Positions 50,584 through 53,727 of a stretch of DNA of 53,727 nucleotides are shown in pieces. Both the position numbers and the translations under genes were made by a program. Position 1 is the first letter of the stretch; the number at the start of each line of letters is the position of its first letter. The stretch is from Desulfobulbaceae bacterium (lineage in GTDB: Bacteria; Desulfobacterota; Desulfobulbia; Desulfobulbales; Desulfobulbaceae), in assembly GCA_003508005.1 (NCBI GenBank), contig DNUE01000063.1, forward strand, positions 61,752-115,478, in the 5' to 3' direction. Under the pieces are notes generated by a model that was not told the origin of the DNA, did no database searches, and saw only the letters and a list, made by a program, of their open reading frames with translations.

Positions 50584-50610
50584 GACCAACCCCCGGTAAG
50601 TAAGAATAAG

Positions 50611-50654
50611 AATAGTATTACTATTATTATAGCCCTTCCCGCATCGGGAAGCAA
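50611..50654 (-). promoter_or_regulatory. Promoter and palindromic operator of the second AbrB/PIN module
   Basis: On the minus strand TTGCTT (50654-50649) and a perfect TATAAT (50631-50626) are 17 bp apart. Directly downstream AATAGTA-T-TACTATT (50611-50625) is a perfect palindrome, a likely AbrB site. Repeat copy 17 begins nine bases upstream of the -35. Confidence 0.65.
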
Positions 50655-50663
50655 TGTCCTCAT

Positions 50664-50687
50664 GGGGACGTCCATAAAATCATAAAA
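50664..50687 (+). repeat. 24-bp repeat, copy 17 (GGGG end left)
   Basis: GGGGACGTCC consensus, ending ATAAAA. GGAAAG lies before its minus-strand ATG, and the flank is TTCTTTCCGCAGCCG. Confidence 0.94.
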
Positions 50688-50769
50688 TTCTTTCCGCAGC
50701 CGAACTGTACCCGCCTGCAACGTGAGCTGACGGTTGGCGGTTGGCCACTTCGTGGGGAATGTCTTCCCG

Positions 50770-51039
50770 CTACAGTTCCTCGGCAAGGAATTCCTCGTAA
50801 TTTTCTCTGGTTACAATCCTGGTGGCAACGCCTTTGTAGTTGTCGAGAAAGGTCTTGGGGAACCGCCGCGCCTTTTTCTGCGTGCTCCATTTGAATTCAT
50901 AGGCGTACATCCGAGACCCACGCTCTTCGATATAATCGATCTCCTGCTGCTGGGTTGTGCGCCAGAAATAGCCGGCGGCATACAGCCTCTCGGTGATCAG
51001 CGCCGCAAGCGACCTGGTTATAATATCTTTCGTTTCCAT
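50770..51039 (-). pseudogene. DUF4143 ATPase, C-terminal remnant
   Basis: An 89-codon open frame matches only the end of AAA_14/DUF4143 proteins: YFWRTTQQQEIDYIEE, YAYEFKWS (E-x-K) and the FPKTFLDNY to VTRENYEEFL end. The ATPase domain and the first part of DUF4143 are absent. Repeat copy 18 lies 29 bp upstream of the first ATG, so the gene seems to have been cut at or near the repeat. If translated, the product would lack any ATP-binding site. Confidence 0.78.
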
Positions 51040-51068
51040 TCAAAAAATATTATATATATTTCCGATAT

Positions 51069-51092
51069 GGGGACGTCCATAAAATCATAAAT
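51069..51092 (+). repeat. 24-bp repeat, copy 18 (GGGG end left)
   Basis: Exact consensus. The flank ATGTACCCGGGCCG differs from other copies and lacks the purine-rich stretch before the ATG. Confidence 0.95.
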
Positions 51093-51160
51093 ATGTACCC
51101 GGGCCGACTGTGGACAGGATGATTTTGCTGGTGCAGCGCTTCGCCCTACGAATCGCCTTT

Positions 51161-51502
51161 TCAACCCCCTTGCGTGACTGCCTGGCTCAGCGCCTCTGCG
51201 ACAAAACGGTTCAGGCTCATGCCGTTCCGGGAGGCCGCGACCGCAACCTTCTCATGCAGTTCGGGTGCGATGCGGACATTGAATGAACCTTTGAACGGTT
51301 TTTCCGGCTCATTGTCCATCTTGGCACAGGTTGCAAGATAGTCTTCGACCGCCTCGACAAACGCTGATTCCAGCGAGTCGGCATCTCTCCCCTCATAGCT
51401 CACGAGGGCACGGATGAATTCAATCTTCCCATAGAAGGTTCGGTCATCATGATTGTAATGGATTGAACCGAAGTACCCTTTATGCGTAAGCATGTCTTTC
51501 AT
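51161..51502 (-). CDS. hicB: HicB-type antitoxin
   Basis: Antitoxin of 113 residues. The HicB fold opens MKDMLTHKGYFGSIHYNHDDRTFYGKIEFIRALVSYEGRD, and a ribbon-helix-helix tail follows (FNVRIAPELHEKVAVAASRNGMSLNRFVAEAL). ATG 51502 has AAGGAGG seven bases upstream. Upstream there is no intact HicA toxin, only a 26-codon tail that runs back into repeat copy 19. hicB is therefore an orphan, possibly translated by coupling to that tail. Confidence 0.87.
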   Translation of the reverse strand: MKDMLTHKGYFGSIHYNHDDRTFYGKIEFIRALVSYEGRDADSLESAFVEAVEDYLATCAKMDNEPEKPFKGSFNVRIAPELHEKVAVAASRNGMSLNRFVAEALSQAVTQGG

Positions 51503-51577
51503 AGTATTTCCTCCTTCTTCAGAAAATCGAGGATCTGCTCGACCTGATAGCGCTTGAGAACAGCGGTTGGGCGGTTG
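51499..51577 (-). pseudogene. Truncated upstream partner of hicB (fused to repeat copy 19)
   Basis: The frame PTAVLKRYQVEQILDFLKKEEI runs from the repeat to a TGA that overlaps the hicB ATG by four bases, as the end of a toxin gene would. It is too short to assign to HicA with certainty. It is in frame with the repeat's own ATG (Met-Ile-Leu-Trp-Thr-Ser-Pro), which has GGAAAG upstream, so a 32-residue fusion peptide could be made. Confidence 0.5.
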
Positions 51578-51601
51578 GGGGACGTCCATAAAATCATAAA
51601 A
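51578..51601 (+). repeat. 24-bp repeat, copy 19 (GGGG end left)
   Basis: Consensus with a five-base G-run, ending ATAAAA. The flank TTCTTTCCGCAGCCGG matches copy 17; AGTTGATAGTTGTCAGTTGACAG heptad-like units (split 51660-51682) precede the decarboxylase stop. Confidence 0.94.
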
Positions 51602-51686
51602 TTCTTTCCGCAGCCGGGCGAACCCTGCTGCGCCGGGAGTTGTTCACCGCTTCGCTGCGAGTTGATAGTTGTCAGTTGACAGTATA

Positions 51687-52649
51687 TCAACGTGCACCTG
51701 CGGCGAGGAGATTTTCAAAATAAGGGATCGTTCTTTTCAGCCCCTCTTCAAGCTGGATCTTTGGTTCCCAGCCCAGCTTTTCCCGGGCCAGGGCGATATC
51801 CGGCCGGCGCTGGGCGGGGTCGTCCTGCGGCAGGGGCCGGTAGTCGAGATTCGAGCGGGAGTTGGTCAGGCTGATCACCTTTTCCGCCAGCTCCCTGATC
51901 GTGAACTCGTTCGGGTTGCCGAGGTTGACCGGGCCGGTGAAGTCGTCCGGGGTGGCCATGAGGCGGAGGAAGGCCTCGATCAGGTCGTCCACGTAGCAGA
52001 AGGAGCGGGACTGGCTGCCGTCGCCGTAGATGGTGATCGGCCTGTCCTGCAGGGCCTGCATGATGAAGTTGGAAACCACCCGGCCGTCGTTGGGGTGCAT
52101 GTTCGGGCCGTAGGTGTTGAAGATGCGGGCCACCTTGATCCGCAGGTTGTGCTGGCGGCGGTAGTCGAAAAAGAGGGTCTCGGCGCAGCGCTTGCCCTCG
52201 TCGTAGCAGGAGCGGTAGCCGATGGGGTTGACGTGGCCCCAGTAGGCCTCCGTCTGGGGATGGACCTGCGGGTCACCGTAGACCTCGCTGGTCGAGGCCT
52301 GGAAGATCCTGGCCTTGACCCTTTTCGCCAGGCCGAGCATGTTGATCGCCCCGTGCACGCTGGTCTTGGTGGTCTGCACCGGGTCGTGTTGATAGTGGAC
52401 GGGCGAGGCCGGGCAGGCCAGGTTGTAGATCTCGTCCACCTCGATGTAGAGGGGAAAGGTCACGTCGTGGCGCAGGACCTCGAACCGGTTGTTGTCCATC
52501 AGGGGCAGGATGTTGTCCTTGGTGCCGGTGAAGAAGTTGTCGACGCAGATGACGTTGTGGCCCTCGTCGAGCAGGCGCCGGCAGAGATGGGAGCCCAGGA
52601 AGCCGGCGCCGCCGGTGACCGCGATCTGTTTCAAGAGATGGTATTCCAT
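51687..52649 (-). CDS. UDP-glucuronate decarboxylase (UDP-xylose synthase)
   Basis: NAD-dependent enzyme making UDP-xylose from UDP-glucuronate. The 320-residue short-chain dehydrogenase has VTGGAGFLGSHLC, NLACPASPVHYQHDP, STSEVYGDP, YDEGKR (YxxxK) and RIFNTYGPNMHPNDGRVVSNF, a close match to the UXS group. It would feed a pentose donor to the central operon's glycosyltransferases. Start ATG 52649 is two bases from repeat copy 20. A decayed copy of its 3' end lies at 44807-44890. Confidence 0.93.
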   Translation of the reverse strand: MEYHLLKQIAVTGGAGFLGSHLCRRLLDEGHNVICVDNFFTGTKDNILPLMDNNRFEVLRHDVTFPLYIEVDEIYNLACPASPVHYQHDPVQTTKTSVHGAINMLGLAKRVKARIFQASTSEVYGDPQVHPQTEAYWGHVNPIGYRSCYDEGKRCAETLFFDYRRQHNLRIKVARIFNTYGPNMHPNDGRVVSNFIMQALQDRPITIYGDGSQSRSFCYVDDLIEAFLRLMATPDDFTGPVNLGNPNEFTIRELAEKVISLTNSRSNLDYRPLPQDDPAQRRPDIALAREKLGWEPKIQLEEGLKRTIPYFENLLAAGAR

Positions 52650-52651
52650 GG

Positions 52652-52675
52652 GGGGACGTCCATAAAATTATAAAT
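52652..52675 (+). repeat. 24-bp repeat, copy 20 (TTAT variant, GGGG end left)
   Basis: ATAAAATTATAAAT variant with a six-base G-run, two bases upstream of the decarboxylase ATG. The minus strand reads TATAAT here, so only the second ATG (ATGGACGTCC) is present. Confidence 0.94.
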
Positions 52676-53041
52676 TATCTTCCGGGATTTGTGTTCGTTG
52701 CGGCGTTGCCCGGTGTTGCCTGTCATCGGTTGTCGGTTCTTTTCGTGAAGATTTTTGGTGCTGCTGCCTGCTCCTCATTCCCCTTATTATTACCCTTTTG
52801 TAAGGGTTATGCCTTCTTTGCTCAATCTTGCGCCTGGGCCCCGACCGAGGCATTCGACCTGTAATCCTTTCTGTTCCCTGAGAACCCGGTGCACCATTTC
52901 GGCTGGCGCCGGGGCTGGCCAAAGCAAAGTTCGAAGGGAATAATCGGTCTACTGATGGCTGTTTTCACTTATCAGGCTTATCAGCAAGATATATCTTATA
53001 TGTTACAAATTTCTTCAAAACAAGTATATAACCAATACTGG
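52676..53041. other. Gene-free stretch between the decarboxylase and the second HepT/MntA pair
   Basis: About 365 bp with no supported gene. It has a short stem ACCCTT-TTGT-AAGGGT at 52792-52807 and an AT-rich right half (52960-53040) with AGATATATCT. Short open frames here match nothing I recognise. Confidence 0.6.
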
Positions 53042-53388
53042 CTAATTATTGCTATTGAGGGCTTCCTGGACAGCTGCATATAGATCAGAAAGGTCATTTT
53101 GTACGGTTTCCCAGACAATATCCAGATCAACCCCAAAGTATTCATGTATTAGCTTATCCCTCATTCCTGCTATTTCTTTCCATGGCACATGAGGATAATG
53201 TTGACGGATATCATCAGGAATATTTTCGCTGCTTCCCCAATTACCTCAAGACTTCTGATAACGGCATTAACAGTCTTTCGATCTCTTACGAATTCATCAC
53301 AAGTCATATCTCCAACAAATATCCGGATGTCATTGACAGAGTCCCGTATATCATACAAATAATCCTCTATTTGCCGTTTAGCTGACAT
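53042..53388 (-). pseudogene. hepT: HepT-type HEPN toxin with a one-base frameshift (second pair)
   Basis: The first frame (MSAKRQIEDYLYDIRDSVNDIRIF to VIRSLEVIGEAAK) continues in another frame as NIPDDIRQHYPHVPWKEIAGMRDKLIHEYFGVDLDIVWE to a TAG at 53044-53042. The R-x4-H-x-Y site (RDKLIHEY) lies after the shift. Restoring one A to the AAAA run (TTTT at 53223-53226 on the plus strand) rejoins the two. It is either a real inactivating deletion or a homopolymer error. The gene overlaps the mntA end by 11 bp. Confidence 0.8.
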
Positions 53389-53683
53389 AGTGCACTTCAC
53401 GCAATATCTGTTGACCCATGTGTTTTTTCAATGCCTTCTGCGTAACCAGATCAACCTTGGCGCCAAGCAGCCCCTGCAATGTGTTTTCAAGCCTGATGAA
53501 CTGTACCATCCCTGTCGCCCTGGAGAACTCCACCAGGATATCAATATCGCTTGCTTCACACTGTTCGTTCCGGGCGACCGAACCGAACACGCCAATTCGA
53601 GCAACCCCGTATTCTTCTTGGATTCGCCCCAGATGGCTTGACAGAATGTCGAGTATTTCCTTACGCGATTTCAAATGGTTCAT
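53378..53683 (-). CDS. mntA: MntA-type minimal nucleotidyltransferase antitoxin (second pair)
   Basis: Minimal nucleotidyltransferase of 101 residues with GSVARNEQCEASDID (GS at 34-35, Asp46 and Asp48), the same type as the gene at 49492 but clearly diverged. It is upstream of the frameshifted hepT. ATG 53683 lies two bases from the core of repeat copy 21, repeating the junction seen at galE, mntA and the decarboxylase. Confidence 0.86.
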   Translation of the reverse strand: MNHLKSRKEILDILSSHLGRIQEEYGVARIGVFGSVARNEQCEASDIDILVEFSRATGMVQFIRLENTLQGLLGAKVDLVTQKALKKHMGQQILREVHYVS

Positions 53684-53685
53684 GG

Positions 53686-53705
53686 GGGGACGTCCATAAA
53701 ATTAT
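53686..53705 (+). repeat. 24-bp repeat, copy 21 (partial, GGGG end left)
   Basis: GGGGACGTCCATAAAATTAT matches; the last four bases diverge (CTGA). The G-run is six long. It is the last copy before the window ends, so the array probably continues to the right. Confidence 0.88.
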
Positions 53706-53727
53706 CTGATTACGTACGAAACTCAGC

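Noticed and set aside
52676..53041. Small genes in the gap right of the decarboxylase (for example a frame at 52668-52922)
   Set aside because: No ribosome-binding site, no recognisable domain, and Arg/Pro/Gly-rich composition of a shadow frame.
8916..53705. Repeats as a CRISPR array
   Set aside because: Spacing ranges from under 100 bp to 24 kb, intervals contain genes, and no cas gene is present.
8916..53705. Repeats as integron attC sites
   Set aside because: No tyrosine integrase in the window, no paired R/L boxes, and the copies are too uniform and short. The RAYT with identical ends explains them better.

Overview
The window is a GC-rich bacterial chromosome segment, probably from a Desulfobacterota (deltaproteobacterial) organism. 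That guess rests on protein style only: a SelB factor, an Mrp ATPase with cysteine-rich ends, a YkgJ-type cysteine-cluster protein and a PAS hybrid histidine kinase. No rRNA or tRNA is present to confirm it.

Layout. 1-8.9 kb is ordinary core genome: lon (cut by the left edge) coupled to hsp20, a cysteine-cluster protein, a hybrid histidine kinase, mrp, a metallo-beta-lactamase-fold hydrolase and selB. From 8.9 kb to the right edge the character changes. A 24-bp repeat (GGGGACGTCC followed by ATAAAATYATAAAW) occurs 21 times and cuts the DNA into cassettes. The left block (8.9-20.4 kb) holds a secreted NlpC/P60-like protein, a REP-associated Y1 transposase (RAYT) whose own ends are this repeat, a nucleotidyltransferase/YdcF pair, two related RelE/Xre toxin-antitoxin (TA) modules, two AAA/DUF4143 ATPases, an AbrB/PIN module and a glycosyltransferase. 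The centre (20.4-44.7 kb) is one 22-gene minus-strand polysaccharide operon: two asparagine-synthase-like amidotransferases, a Wzm/Wzt-type ABC exporter, many glycosyltransferases, FkbM and other methyltransferases, an acetyltransferase, an O-antigen ligase/polymerase-like protein and a NodU-type carbamoyltransferase. The right block (44.7-53.7 kb) returns to cassettes: HigBA remnant, two Xre/RelE modules, an orphan ABC permease with galE, two HepT/MntA pairs, AbrB/PIN, a DUF4143 remnant, HicB and a UDP-glucuronate decarboxylase.

How it fits together. The polysaccharide genes would build a methylated, acetylated, carbamoylated and amidated glycan, with GalE and UDP-glucuronate decarboxylase in the right block supplying sugar nucleotides, and with ABC export. 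The repeats sit at gene edges. On one strand the repeat supplies stop codons to the gene that runs into it; on the other it carries an ATG (often with a purine-rich ribosome-binding-like stretch) abutting the next start codon. In the left block the GGGG end points right, and in the right block it points left, so both blocks face the central operon. I read the region as a RAYT/REP-punctuated cassette array in which TA modules and polysaccharide genes are the cargo. The repeat map is seen directly; the mobilisation mechanism is inference.
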